Shown: positions 32,468-40,584 of the stretch, piece by piece | Layout: each line of letters starts with the position of its first letter | Position numbering within the stretch: position 1 is the first letter of the stretch | From: an uncultured Elusimicrobia bacterium | GTDB lineage: Bacteria; Elusimicrobiota; Elusimicrobia; Elusimicrobiales; UBA9959 | Assembly: GCA_903873295.1 (NCBI GenBank) | Contig: CAIQNV010000085.1 | Span: 1-42,931 of the forward strand | Direction of reading: 5' to 3' | Length of the DNA stretch: 42,931 nucleotides | The notes under the pieces: generated by a model | Seen by the model: only the letters and a program-made list of their open reading frames with translations | What the model was told of the DNA's origin: nothing | The model's database searches: none | Made by a program: the position numbers and the translations under genes

Positions 32468-34660
32468 TTACATCGGCTGGAGCGGCGCGTACTTCAGCAT
32501 GAAAGTCTGCCGCACCCCGCTGTCGAAAACCACGGTGGCCTTGGCGAATTCGCCGGTGCCGATCTGGTCCACCACGCGGCCGGGGCCGTGGATTGGGTGC
32601 ACTACGCGGCGGCCTTTGCCCACCCGCGGGATGGACGGCGGCGGCTGGTAGGAAGCCAGCACCTGGATATCCTCCTCGCCCGGGCGCTGGGCCGTTTCCG
32701 GCGCCACCTTGCTTTCAAAAATAAACCGCGAAGCCAGATTCGGATAGGTGGTCCCGTAGACCCGGCGCGTGCCGGCCCAGGTCAAATAAAGCCGTTTTTC
32801 GGCCCGCGTCATTCCCACGTACGCGAGCCGGCGCTCCTCCTCCATGTCCTCTTCCGAGGAGTTGGCCGCGTTGATGGGAAAAAGATTCTCCTCGAGCCCG
32901 GTCAGGAAAACCGCCGGGAATTCAAGGCCCTTGGCCAGATGCACCGTCATCAGCGTTATGGCGTGCGTCTCGGTGTTGATATTGTCCACCTGCGAAGCCA
33001 GCATCACTTCTTCCAGGTATTTCGGCAGGTTGGGGGCGGCCCCTTCTTTTATGCAGCGCTCCTCGAATTCTTTAACGGCGTTCACCAGTTCCTGCAGGTT
33101 GCCCAGGCGCGCCAGGGATTCCTGCGGCTCTTTCTCCGCCAGGTCCTCGGTCATCTTCCAGTAGCCCGAATTGGTCAGGAGCTTCTCCAGCATCAAAGTG
33201 GGAGTGGCGGAGAACAGGTCGGATTTTACGCTCTCGAACAGGTCCAGGAATTCCTTTATCCCGCGCCGCGCGGTATTGGTGATGTCCGGCACCTGGTCCG
33301 CGCTGAGCAGCGCGTCGTAAAGCGGCATCTCCTTCTGGCGGGAGTAGGCCATCACATGGTCCATGGCGGTCTTGCCTATGCCGCGCGCGGGGGTGTTTAT
33401 CACGCGCAGCAGGCTGATGGTGTCGGACGGGTTCACCAGGATCTTCAGATAGGCGAGGACGTCCTTGATCTCTTTGCGCTCGTAAAACCGTACCGAGCCG
33501 ATGAGGCGGTACGGTATCCTGGCCCGCCGGGCCGCCTCTTCGAAGGAGCGGCTCTGCGCGTTGGTGCGGTAGAAGACGGCGATGTCGTTGTAGGTGAAGC
33601 CGCCGCGGCCGGTGAGCTGCTTCACTTCCTCCGCGATGCCGCGCGCCTCGTCGGTCTCGTTGGCGTACTCCAGGATCCGCGGCTGCTCGCCGTGGTCGGC
33701 CTTGGTCCAGAGGTTCTTGGGGCGGCGGTTGCGGTTGTGCTTGATGACCTCGTTGGCGGCGTGCAGGATGCGGGCCGTGGAGCGGTAGTTCTCCTCCAGC
33801 ACCACGGTGGCCGCGTCGGTGAAATCCTTTTCGAAGTCCATGATATTGCGGATGTCCGCCCCGCGCCAGCCGTACACGCTCTGGTCGGGGTCCCCGACCA
33901 CGCAGAGGTTGCGGTGCTTGGCGGACAGCGTTTTTATCAGCACGTACTGGGCGTGGTTGGTGTCCTGGTACTCGTCCACCAGGATGTACTGGAAATTCTC
34001 CTGGAAATACTCGCGGATCTCCTCTTTTTCCTTCAGCAGCTCGACGGGGCGCACGATCAGGTCCCCGAAGTCGAGCGCGCCCGCCTCGACCAGCTTTTTC
34101 TGGTAGCGGTGGTAGATCTGCGCCGCCTTGAGGCGGGACGGGTCGTTGCCGGCCTCGGCGTTGATCAGGTAGGACTGCGCGTCCAGCAGGTCGTCCTTGG
34201 CGCGGGAGATCAGGCTGAGGTAGAGCGAGGCCTTGTTCTTCTCGCTTTCCAGCCCCAGCTCCTCCATGGCCAGCCCTATCAGCTTTTTCTGGTCGTCGGC
34301 GTCATAGATGACGAAATCCGGCTTCACGCCTATCAGGCGGCCGTGCTGGCGCAGGATGCGGGCGCCCAGCGCGTGGAAAGTGTGGATCCACATGCCGCCG
34401 GAATAGGGCACCAGCTTTCCCACGCGGTGCTGCATCTCCTGCGCGGCCTTGTTCGTGAAAGTTATGGCGAGGATGCGGGCGGGGGAAATGCCGGAGGCGA
34501 TCAGCAGGGCTATCTTCGAAGTGAGCGTCTTGGTCTTGCCGGTGCCGGCGCCAGCCAGGATCAAAAGCGGCCCGGCGAAATACTGCACCGCCTCGTCCTG
34601 CTTCGGATTCAGGCCGAGCTTCGGCAAAAGCGCGGGGTTCAAGTTAAGTTCAAGGCTCAC
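32468..34660 (-). CDS. pcrA/uvrD: UvrD/PcrA-type superfamily 1A DNA helicase
   Basis: A 730-residue 3'-5' DNA helicase used in nucleotide-excision and mismatch repair and in clearing recombination intermediates. Motifs in order: Q motif near NPKQDEAV, Walker A AGAGTGKTKTL at about 36-46, motif II DEYQDT, motif III GDPDQSVYGWRGA, motif IV region LEENYRST, motif V TVHLAKGLEF, and motif VI VGMTRAEKRLYL. The C-terminal 50 residues include GRRVVHPIHGPGRVV, a PcrA-type Tudor-like tail. The start is GTG at 34660; TAAAAT lies six bases upstream and there is no ribosome site, so a leaderless start is possible. Confidence 0.94.
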   Translation of the reverse strand: MSLELNLNPALLPKLGLNPKQDEAVQYFAGPLLILAGAGTGKTKTLTSKIALLIASGISPARILAITFTNKAAQEMQHRVGKLVPYSGGMWIHTFHALGARILRQHGRLIGVKPDFVIYDADDQKKLIGLAMEELGLESEKNKASLYLSLISRAKDDLLDAQSYLINAEAGNDPSRLKAAQIYHRYQKKLVEAGALDFGDLIVRPVELLKEKEEIREYFQENFQYILVDEYQDTNHAQYVLIKTLSAKHRNLCVVGDPDQSVYGWRGADIRNIMDFEKDFTDAATVVLEENYRSTARILHAANEVIKHNRNRRPKNLWTKADHGEQPRILEYANETDEARGIAEEVKQLTGRGGFTYNDIAVFYRTNAQSRSFEEAARRARIPYRLIGSVRFYERKEIKDVLAYLKILVNPSDTISLLRVINTPARGIGKTAMDHVMAYSRQKEMPLYDALLSADQVPDITNTARRGIKEFLDLFESVKSDLFSATPTLMLEKLLTNSGYWKMTEDLAEKEPQESLARLGNLQELVNAVKEFEERCIKEGAAPNLPKYLEEVMLASQVDNINTETHAITLMTVHLAKGLEFPAVFLTGLEENLFPINAANSSEEDMEEERRLAYVGMTRAEKRLYLTWAGTRRVYGTTYPNLASRFIFESKVAPETAQRPGEEDIQVLASYQPPPSIPRVGKGRRVVHPIHGPGRVVDQIGTGEFAKATVVFDSGVRQTFMLKYAPLQPM

Positions 34661-34666
34661 AGTATG

Positions 34667-34672
34667 ATTTTA
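34667..34672 (-). promoter_or_regulatory. -10-like element six bases before the helicase start
   Basis: On the minus strand TAAAAT is followed by six bases and the GTG start. No ribosome site or convincing -35 is visible. Confidence 0.3.
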
Positions 34673-34747
34673 CAATACTTGGGCTTAGGGGACGTTGCTT
34701 AAAGTCTTAGTAATATGGTTTTTGGGCCGGTTTTTAATTCCATGAGT

Positions 34748-34756
34748 TGTGGATAA
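34748..34756 (-). promoter_or_regulatory. DnaA-box-like 9-mer, with a second related copy at 34778-34786
   Basis: The plus strand reads TGTGGATAA, the complement of the perfect DnaA box TTATCCACA. Thirty bases on, TGTGGATGG matches at seven of nine positions, in the same orientation. Both share TTGTGGAT. They sit in the divergent gap between the helicase and the acid phosphatase gene; the second copy overlaps a -35 box. Confidence 0.4.
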
Positions 34757-34776
34757 CTTGCCAAGGCTTAATCAGC

Positions 34777-34805
34777 TTGTGGATGGCATTCCATTTTTAT
34801 ATAGT
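34777..34805 (+). promoter_or_regulatory. Promoter of the PAP2 phosphatase gene
   Basis: TTGTGG (34777-34782), 17 bases, then TATAGT (34800-34805). The -35 lies inside the second TTGTGGAT repeat, so a factor bound there would compete with RNA polymerase. Confidence 0.45.
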
Positions 34806-34852
34806 GCTTATTGTGGTGCGGCGGTACAGACCTGTTTAACAAAGGAAGTTTT

Positions 34853-35683
34853 ATGAACAAAAAAACCACCGGTATGCGCGGATCTTCCTGTGCGGTTTTT
34901 ATTGCCCTTATGGCGGCCTCGGTGATTCTTCCGGGCAGAATTTTTGCCGCGGACGCCATAGACACGCTTTTTTCATATACATCCTTTTCAGGCCTGGCCG
35001 CCTGCTCCCCGGAGACCGTCCCGGCCGCCAGCGCTGAGGAAACTTACCCGCTTGGCGTCTTTGACGTTAAGCCGGATAAAATATACTACCTTTCCCCCTC
35101 GCAGGTGGATATGTCCCAGGTGCCGCCGGCCCCGGCCGCCGGTTCGGCAGTCGATAAAGAAGACCTGGCCGGGGTCCTCCGCTGGCAGGCTGAGCGCACC
35201 GAAGCGCAGTGCGCGGCCGCGAACGCCCAGGCGAGCGCGACCTATGACGAATTTTTTGGCGAGGTAAGCCCTTTTGGGAACCCCGCGCCTGCTGAGGTAG
35301 AAAATATTTTCAAAAAAGTAAGGACGGATACGGGCGGAATAGTATACTCCCAGAAAGAGAAGTACAAACGGCCCAGACCTTTTCTGCGCGACCCCGCCAT
35401 TACGCCCTGCCTCGGCAGGGAGAACGGCTATTCCTATCCCAGCGGCCACTCTGCCACCGCCCGCGTTTTCGGGCTTATACTTTCCGATCTGGTTCCGGCC
35501 AGCGCCTCCAGGTTCATGGCCTACGCCGACCAGGCGGCCCTGAACAGGGTAATAGGCGGGGTGCACCACCCCTCCGATATAGAAGCCGGCAAAAACCTGG
35601 GGGACGCCACCTACAAGGCGCTGAAGCAGAACCGAAGTTTCAACACGGATATGGAAACGCTGCGCAGGAACCTGAAACACTGA
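34853..35683 (+). CDS. Secreted PAP2-family (class A) acid phosphatase
   Basis: The 276-residue protein has a signal peptide (MNKKTTGMRGSSCAVFIALM and on, cleavage near FAADA). Its PAP2 domain shows the three-part active site: K-x6-RP (KEKYKRPRP), PSGHSA, and R-x5-H-x3-D (RVIGGVHHPSD). This is the layout of PhoN-like nonspecific periplasmic acid phosphatases, which use a phosphohistidine intermediate on the last histidine. The size fits that class. The ATG at 34853 follows AAAGGAAG; the reading frame is open upstream to 34811 but without a ribosome site. It is probably a phosphate-scavenging enzyme. It ends 27 bases before the next gene. Confidence 0.9.
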   Translation: MNKKTTGMRGSSCAVFIALMAASVILPGRIFAADAIDTLFSYTSFSGLAACSPETVPAASAEETYPLGVFDVKPDKIYYLSPSQVDMSQVPPAPAAGSAVDKEDLAGVLRWQAERTEAQCAAANAQASATYDEFFGEVSPFGNPAPAEVENIFKKVRTDTGGIVYSQKEKYKRPRPFLRDPAITPCLGRENGYSYPSGHSATARVFGLILSDLVPASASRFMAYADQAALNRVIGGVHHPSDIEAGKNLGDATYKALKQNRSFNTDMETLRRNLKH

Positions 35684-35710
35684 GGCGGACAGGCGCGGCA
35701 CGGAGGTTTT

Positions 35711-36517
35711 ATGGAAGAAGGCGAACAGGGGAAAGGCTGGCTGAAGTGGGTGATAATCGTTCCGGTCGCCATGGCCGCCGGCATGCTGCTTACGAAATGG
35801 GTTATGCAGCCGGGTAAAGCCCGGCCTGCCGCGGCTCCTGAAAAACAAGCTGAAGCCGTGTTCCCCCCCGCGGCATCCGAAGCGCCTAAGCCCGCGGCCG
35901 GGGACAGCGCCGGGTTCGACCTGCCCGGCGACGAGCCCGCCGGGGGCGAGGCCGGCATTATCTGGGCGAACAAGCCCGCCGCCGCGCCCCGGGAAGGAGC
36001 TCAGCCCGCCTCGTCGGCGGCGCCCGCCGCCGATCCCCGGAACGCTAAAAAAGACCGCGGCCTCGGGTTCGCCTACGGCGCCCTCACCAAAGCGGCCGAA
36101 AAACTCCTCGGCAATCCCGGGGCCCTGGCCGCGCTCTTGAACAACGATTATGTAGTAAAGGGGTTCATGTCCAGGGACACGGTGAAGAACGCGACCGCGA
36201 ATTCCGCGGCGCTGGCGAATTACCTGAAGAACCCGGAGAACATGAATAAATTCATGGGCAAAGAAGCGGTGCAGCGGGGCATCAACAACCCCCAGTTGGT
36301 GAACGCCGTGGCCACAAGCAAGCTGGCCGGCGCCCTGATGGACACCCCGGCGGGAAAAGCTCTTTTGAACGATCCGATGTCCATCGCCGACATCATAAAG
36401 GCCAACCCGGGCATTATCGGAGTGCTGACTACGCCCACCGTCCTGAACGCCCTGATCCAGAACCCCAAAACCGCGGGCCTGACCACCCAGCTGGCCGGGG
36501 GAGGGACGGCCCGCTGA
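35711..36517 (+). CDS. Membrane-anchored protein with NP-motif helical repeats
   Basis: The 268-residue protein has a short charged N terminus, one membrane helix (about 12-30), and an alanine/proline-rich disordered linker (33-112). The C-terminal domain (about 118-262) is made of about six repeats of roughly 18-24 residues. Each repeat begins with an NP- or TP-like turn followed by an amphipathic helix: NPGALAALLNNDYVVKGFM, NPENMNKFM, NNPQLVNAV, TPAGKALLNDPMSIADII, NPGIIGVLTTPTVLNALI. The pattern recalls STI1-type co-chaperone repeats, but I cannot confirm homology. It has GGAGG upstream. It has no enzyme motif. It lies behind the phosphatase gene and is convergent with ychF. Confidence 0.7.
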   Translation: MEEGEQGKGWLKWVIIVPVAMAAGMLLTKWVMQPGKARPAAAPEKQAEAVFPPAASEAPKPAAGDSAGFDLPGDEPAGGEAGIIWANKPAAAPREGAQPASSAAPAADPRNAKKDRGLGFAYGALTKAAEKLLGNPGALAALLNNDYVVKGFMSRDTVKNATANSAALANYLKNPENMNKFMGKEAVQRGINNPQLVNAVATSKLAGALMDTPAGKALLNDPMSIADIIKANPGIIGVLTTPTVLNALIQNPKTAGLTTQLAGGGTAR

Positions 36518-36544
36518 ACGCCCCGGCCGCCGCCGCGGCTCCGG

Positions 36545-37618
36545 CTACACGTTGAATTTGAAGAAGCAGATATCCCCGTCCTTCATTACGTATTCCTTGC
36601 CCTCGGAGCGGATGAGGCCTTTTTCCTTCAGGAGCTTCTCTTCCTTATACTTCATGATGTCGTCGAAGGAATAAACCTCGGCGCGGATGAAGCCTTTCTC
36701 GAAATCGGTGTGGATGCGGCCGGCCGCCTGCGGCGCCTTCAACCCGCGCTTAAGGCTCCAGGCGCGCACTTCATCCTCGGAGCCGGCGGTGAAGAAAGAG
36801 ATCTGGTCCAGCAGCTGGTAGCCGGCCAGGGCCATCTTCTCGAGGCCGGTGTAATCCTCGCCCAGGTCCTTCATGAACACGGCTTTTTCCTCGTCGGGCA
36901 GCTCGCTGATCTCCGATTCTATCTTGGCGGAGATCTCCACCAGGATGGCGCCGCGTGCCTTTATGAAGTCGCGGAGCTTGCCCAGCACCTCGGGGTCGGG
37001 CTGTTCCGAAGTGTTGGCCACGAAAAAAACTGGCTTCACGGTGAGCAGGTTGAAATCGCGCACTTCCTCTATGGTATAGCCGGCCTCGCGGGCGGGCTTG
37101 CCGTCGGCCAGCAGGCCTTTGATCTTTTCGAGCCGCGCCTTCTTTTCCTCGGCGTCCTTGGTCCTGGCTTTCAGGTCGCGCTGGTTCTTCTCCAGCGCCT
37201 TGTCCACGGTCTCCATGTCGGCCAGCAGCAGCTCGGTCTCTATGACCTCGATGTCGCGGATCGGTTCCACCTCGCCCAGCACGTGCACCACGTCGGGGTT
37301 CTTGAACACGCGCACCACCTGCACTATGGCGTCCACCTCGCGGATATTGGCCAGGAATTTATTGCCCAGGCCCTCGCCCTTGGAGGCGCCCTTCACCAGG
37401 CCGGCGATGTCCACGAACTTAATGAAGGAAGGCACCTTCTTGGGCGGCTTGAACAGGTCGAACAGCGCGTCCAGGCGCTTGTCCGGTACCGACGCCACGC
37501 CCACGTTGGGGTCGATGGTGGTGAAAGGGTAGTTAGAGGAGGCCGCGCCCGCCTTGGTGAGCGCGTTGAACAGCGTTGATTTGCCCACGTTGGGGAGGCC
37601 GACTATGCCGATTTCCAT
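36545..37618 (-). CDS. ychF: YchF/OLA1-type redox-regulated ATPase
   Basis: A 357-residue member of the Obg-HflX GTPase superfamily that prefers ATP, binds ribosomes and is tied to stress and translation. Walker A is GLPNVGKST (7-15), followed by FTTIDPN. The G4 position is NTSE rather than NKxD, which is the YchF signature explaining ATP use. A coiled-coil insertion covers about 130-165. The C-terminal TGS domain has [17 protein letters not shown] and [13 protein letters not shown]. Length is typical. An AGGAAA ribosome site precedes the ATG. It is divergent from valS. Confidence 0.95.
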   Translation of the reverse strand: MEIGIVGLPNVGKSTLFNALTKAGAASSNYPFTTIDPNVGVASVPDKRLDALFDLFKPPKKVPSFIKFVDIAGLVKGASKGEGLGNKFLANIREVDAIVQVVRVFKNPDVVHVLGEVEPIRDIEVIETELLLADMETVDKALEKNQRDLKARTKDAEEKKARLEKIKGLLADGKPAREAGYTIEEVRDFNLLTVKPVFFVANTSEQPDPEVLGKLRDFIKARGAILVEISAKIESEISELPDEEKAVFMKDLGEDYTGLEKMALAGYQLLDQISFFTAGSEDEVRAWSLKRGLKAPQAAGRIHTDFEKGFIRAEVYSFDDIMKYKEEKLLKEKGLIRSEGKEYVMKDGDICFFKFNV

Positions 37619-37657
37619 GTTTGTTTCCTTAATGCCGGGGGTGTGAAAAGCTTTGAA

Positions 37658-37666
37658 ATTATATCA
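37658..37666 (-). promoter_or_regulatory. Extended -10 promoter of ychF
   Basis: On the minus strand TGATATAAT is a perfect extended -10 (TGn-TATAAT), about 40 bases before the start codon. No -35 is needed for this class. Confidence 0.6.
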
Positions 37667-37711
37667 ATTTTGACGGCGGTCATATTCTTTATGGGCCGCG
37701 CGCAAAAAAGG

Positions 37712-37717
37712 TAAAAT
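37712..37717 (+). promoter_or_regulatory. -10-like element ten bases before the valS start
   Basis: TAAAAT, with TTATGG 17 bases upstream, ends ten bases before the ATG at 37728. There is no ribosome site in between (AGCCTTACAT), so the leader would be at most a few bases. Confidence 0.35.
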
Positions 37718-37727
37718 AGCCTTACAT

Positions 37728-40358
37728 ATGGAAAAAGACGCCTCACTTGAAAAACCCGCTGAAAAAAACGCCTTCCCCGCTAATTATCTCCCTGCCGCGG
37801 TAGAGCCGGCCTGGTGCGAAAAATGGGAGGAGAGCAAACTTTACGATTACGACCCCTCCCGCCCCCGCAAGGACACCTTCGTGGTGGACACGCCGCCGCC
37901 CACCGTTTCCGGCGAGCTGCATGTGGGCCACGTCTTCAGCTATGTGCAGACCGACATCATGGTGCGCTTCCAGCGCATGCAGAGCAAGAATATCTTCTAC
38001 CCGATGGGTTGGGACGACAATGGTCTCCCGACGGAACGCCGCGTGCAGAACCTGTTCGGCGTGCGCTGCGACCCCGCCCTGCCGTATATTCCCGATTACA
38101 AACCCGCCGGCGCCAAGAAGGACCTGAAGGACTACGAGCATATCTCCCGCCGCAACTTCCTGGAACTCTGCGAGCTGCAGACCGCGGTGGACGAGAAGAA
38201 GTACGAGGCGCTGTGGCGCCGGTTCGGCCTGTCCGTGGACTGGCGCCAGACCTACTCCACCGTGGGCGAGCATTGCCGCAAGACCTCGCAGCTTTCCTTC
38301 CTGGACTTGTTCAATAAGGGCCACGTCTACAGCGCCGAGGCCCCCACGCTTTGGGATACCACTTTCAAGACGGCCGTAGCCCAGGCCGAGTGCGAGGACC
38401 GCGAGGCCTCCGGCTTCTTCCACGACGTGAAGTTCGGCGTGGAAGGCGGCGGCGGGTTCACCATCTCCACCACCCGCCCCGAGCTGCTGGCGGCCTGCAT
38501 CGCCGTGGTGGCCCACCCCGACGACGAGCGCTTCAAGCCCCTGTTCGGCAAGAAGGCCGTTACGCCGCTGTTCTCCGCCCGCGTGCCCATAATGCCGTCC
38601 TACCACGCCGATCCCGCGAAGGGCACCGGCATCATGATGATCTGCACCTTCGGCGACATCGCCGACGTGGAATTCTGGCGCAAGGAGAAGCTGCCGATGC
38701 GCCAGCTGATAGGCCGCGACGGCAGGCTGCTCGCCGCCGAGTTCGGCGGGCCCCTGTTCGACAGCGCGAATCCCGCCGCCGCCAACGCCGCCTACGGGCA
38801 GCTCGCCGGGCTTTACGCCAAGCAGGCCCGCACTAAGGTGGTGGCGCTGCTTAAGGAAGCCGGCGCGCTCGTAGGCGACCCCAGGCCCACGCAGCAGGCC
38901 GTTAAGTTCTATGAGAAAGGCGATATGCCGCTCGAGTTCGTGCCGGCCCGCCAGTGGTATATAAAGATCCTCAACAATAAGCCGCAGCTGCTCGAGCAGG
39001 GCAGGAAGGTAGCCTGGCACCCCGATTATATGTTCAAGCGCTACGAGCAGTGGGTGGAAGGCCTGAACCAGGACTGGTGCATCAGCCGCCAGCGCTACTT
39101 CGGCGTGCCGTTCCCCGTGTGGTACCCGGTGGACTCCGAGGGAACTACCCTATTCTCCAAACCGATAATGGCGGCGCCGGAGCGCCTGCCGCTGGACCCG
39201 GCTACCGACTGCCCTCCCGGCTACGCCGAGGCGCAGCGCGGCAAACCGAACGGCTTCCTCGCCGACCCCGACGTGATGGACACCTGGGCCACTTCCTCGC
39301 TGACGCCCATGATCTCCAGCCGCTGGGCGGACGACAAGGTGCGCCACGCTAACCTCTTCCCGGCCGACCTGCGCCCGCAGGCGCACGAGATCATCCGCAC
39401 CTGGGCGTTCTACACCATCACCAAAGCCTGGATGCACGAGAATTCCGTGCCCTGGCACAACGCCGCCATCAGCGGCTGGGTAGTGAGCCCGGATAAGGGC
39501 AAGATGAGCAAGTCCAAGGGCAAGGCCGTTACGCCCGACGACCTGCTGCTGACCTATTCCGCCGACAGCCTGCGCTACTGGGCCGGCAAGGCCAAGCTCG
39601 GCCAGGACACGGTTTACGACGAGAGCGTGTTCAAAGTGGGGATGCGCCTGGCCACCAAGCTGTTCAACGCTTCCAAGTTCACCATGCTGCAGCTTCAGAG
39701 CCCGGCCGCCGCAGGAGCGAAGCTGGGCGCGGCCGACGTCACCGAGCCGCTGGATAAAGCCTGGGTAGAACACCTGAAGGCGCTGGTGGAAGCCTCGCGC
39801 GAGGACTTCTCCAATTACGAGTCCGCGGCCATGCTGCTTTACACCGAGACGGCTTTCTGGGATTTCTGCGACAATTACCTGGAGCTGGTGAAGAACAGGG
39901 CTTATGCCGGCAAGCCGGAGGCCGCGCGCTCGGCCTGCGCCGCGCTGGAGTGGACGCTGGGCGTGTTCCTGCGGCTGTTCGCGCCTTTCCTTCCTTTTAT
40001 TACCGAGGAGGTCTGGGGCTGGTCCTACGCCGGGCGGCTCGGGCTCCCCTCCATCCACAAGGCCGGCTGGCCCGACGCTTCCGAAATGCCTTCCGCCGCC
40101 GGCGACCTGCGGGTGCTGGAAGTTACGCGCAAGGTGCTGGAGGCCGCGCGCACGCGCAAAGCCGCCGAGAAGCGCAGCGTTAAATGGCCGGTGGCCAAGC
40201 TGGGAGTGGAATGCGGCCCCAAACAGGCCGCGGCGCTCAGACTGGCGCTGGACGACCTCATTGCAGCCGGCAACTTCGACCGGGCGGGAGTTGTTATAAA
40301 TGAAACCGGCTCGGACGACAAGGAGCCCGTGGTGAGCGTAGAACTGGGTGTAGTGTAA
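37728..40358 (+). CDS. valS: Valyl-tRNA synthetase, archaeal/actinobacterial-like type
   Basis: This enzyme charges tRNA-Val and edits mischarged threonine. It has 876 residues. The class I HIGH motif is H65-VGH (PPPTVSGELHVGH), and KMSKS is at 592-596. The CP1 editing domain has the TTRPE signature. Segments such as YPMGWDDNGLPTERRV and DWCISRQRYFGVPFPVWY, and the absence of the long C-terminal coiled-coil arm of typical bacterial ValS, place it with the archaeal-like form seen in actinobacteria and rickettsiae. That placement is from memory of family features, not from an alignment. A -10-like box lies ten bases upstream and there is no ribosome site. Confidence 0.93.
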   Translation: MEKDASLEKPAEKNAFPANYLPAAVEPAWCEKWEESKLYDYDPSRPRKDTFVVDTPPPTVSGELHVGHVFSYVQTDIMVRFQRMQSKNIFYPMGWDDNGLPTERRVQNLFGVRCDPALPYIPDYKPAGAKKDLKDYEHISRRNFLELCELQTAVDEKKYEALWRRFGLSVDWRQTYSTVGEHCRKTSQLSFLDLFNKGHVYSAEAPTLWDTTFKTAVAQAECEDREASGFFHDVKFGVEGGGGFTISTTRPELLAACIAVVAHPDDERFKPLFGKKAVTPLFSARVPIMPSYHADPAKGTGIMMICTFGDIADVEFWRKEKLPMRQLIGRDGRLLAAEFGGPLFDSANPAAANAAYGQLAGLYAKQARTKVVALLKEAGALVGDPRPTQQAVKFYEKGDMPLEFVPARQWYIKILNNKPQLLEQGRKVAWHPDYMFKRYEQWVEGLNQDWCISRQRYFGVPFPVWYPVDSEGTTLFSKPIMAAPERLPLDPATDCPPGYAEAQRGKPNGFLADPDVMDTWATSSLTPMISSRWADDKVRHANLFPADLRPQAHEIIRTWAFYTITKAWMHENSVPWHNAAISGWVVSPDKGKMSKSKGKAVTPDDLLLTYSADSLRYWAGKAKLGQDTVYDESVFKVGMRLATKLFNASKFTMLQLQSPAAAGAKLGAADVTEPLDKAWVEHLKALVEASREDFSNYESAAMLLYTETAFWDFCDNYLELVKNRAYAGKPEAARSACAALEWTLGVFLRLFAPFLPFITEEVWGWSYAGRLGLPSIHKAGWPDASEMPSAAGDLRVLEVTRKVLEAARTRKAAEKRSVKWPVAKLGVECGPKQAAALRLALDDLIAAGNFDRAGVVINETGSDDKEPVVSVELGVV

Positions 40359-40521
40359 AAGCTAACTTTCGCCTAATATGCCGGAGCCGCCAAGTAGCTT
40401 TAGGGGCTTTGCTGAATTTTGTACCTGACGAGCATACGCTATATACGTTCACTTTTTGCCTATTTAAATTTCCCCGGATGATATATTTGAGCATTTTCCA
40501 ATAAGGGGTGTTTGGATGTGC

Positions 40522-40550
40522 TTGATTGTGCGTAGTTTATGTGATATTAT
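40522..40550 (+). promoter_or_regulatory. Sigma-70 promoter of the AAA ATPase gene
   Basis: TTGATT (40522-40527), 17 bases, then TATTAT (40545-40550). The 226-base gap 40359-40584 is AT-rich compared with the rest. It also has AAAGCTA/TAGCTTT (40358-40401) behind valS, a weak terminator candidate at best. Confidence 0.65.
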
Positions 40551-40568
40551 CGTATCGTCATAAACTAC
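40532..40568. repeat. Perfect 10-bp inverted repeat around the -10 box (operator candidate)
   Basis: GTAGTTTATG (40532-40541) and CATAAACTAC (40559-40568) are perfect complements separated by 17 bases. The -10 box and transcription start lie between the arms, the place where a dimeric repressor would block RNA polymerase. Confidence 0.6.
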
Positions 40569-40584
40569 CATAAGGTGGATATAA

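Noticed and set aside
32588-34702. A 704-codon open frame antisense to the UvrD-type helicase
   Set aside because: Same reasoning: low-complexity valine/glycine/leucine-rich translation opposite a complete helicase.
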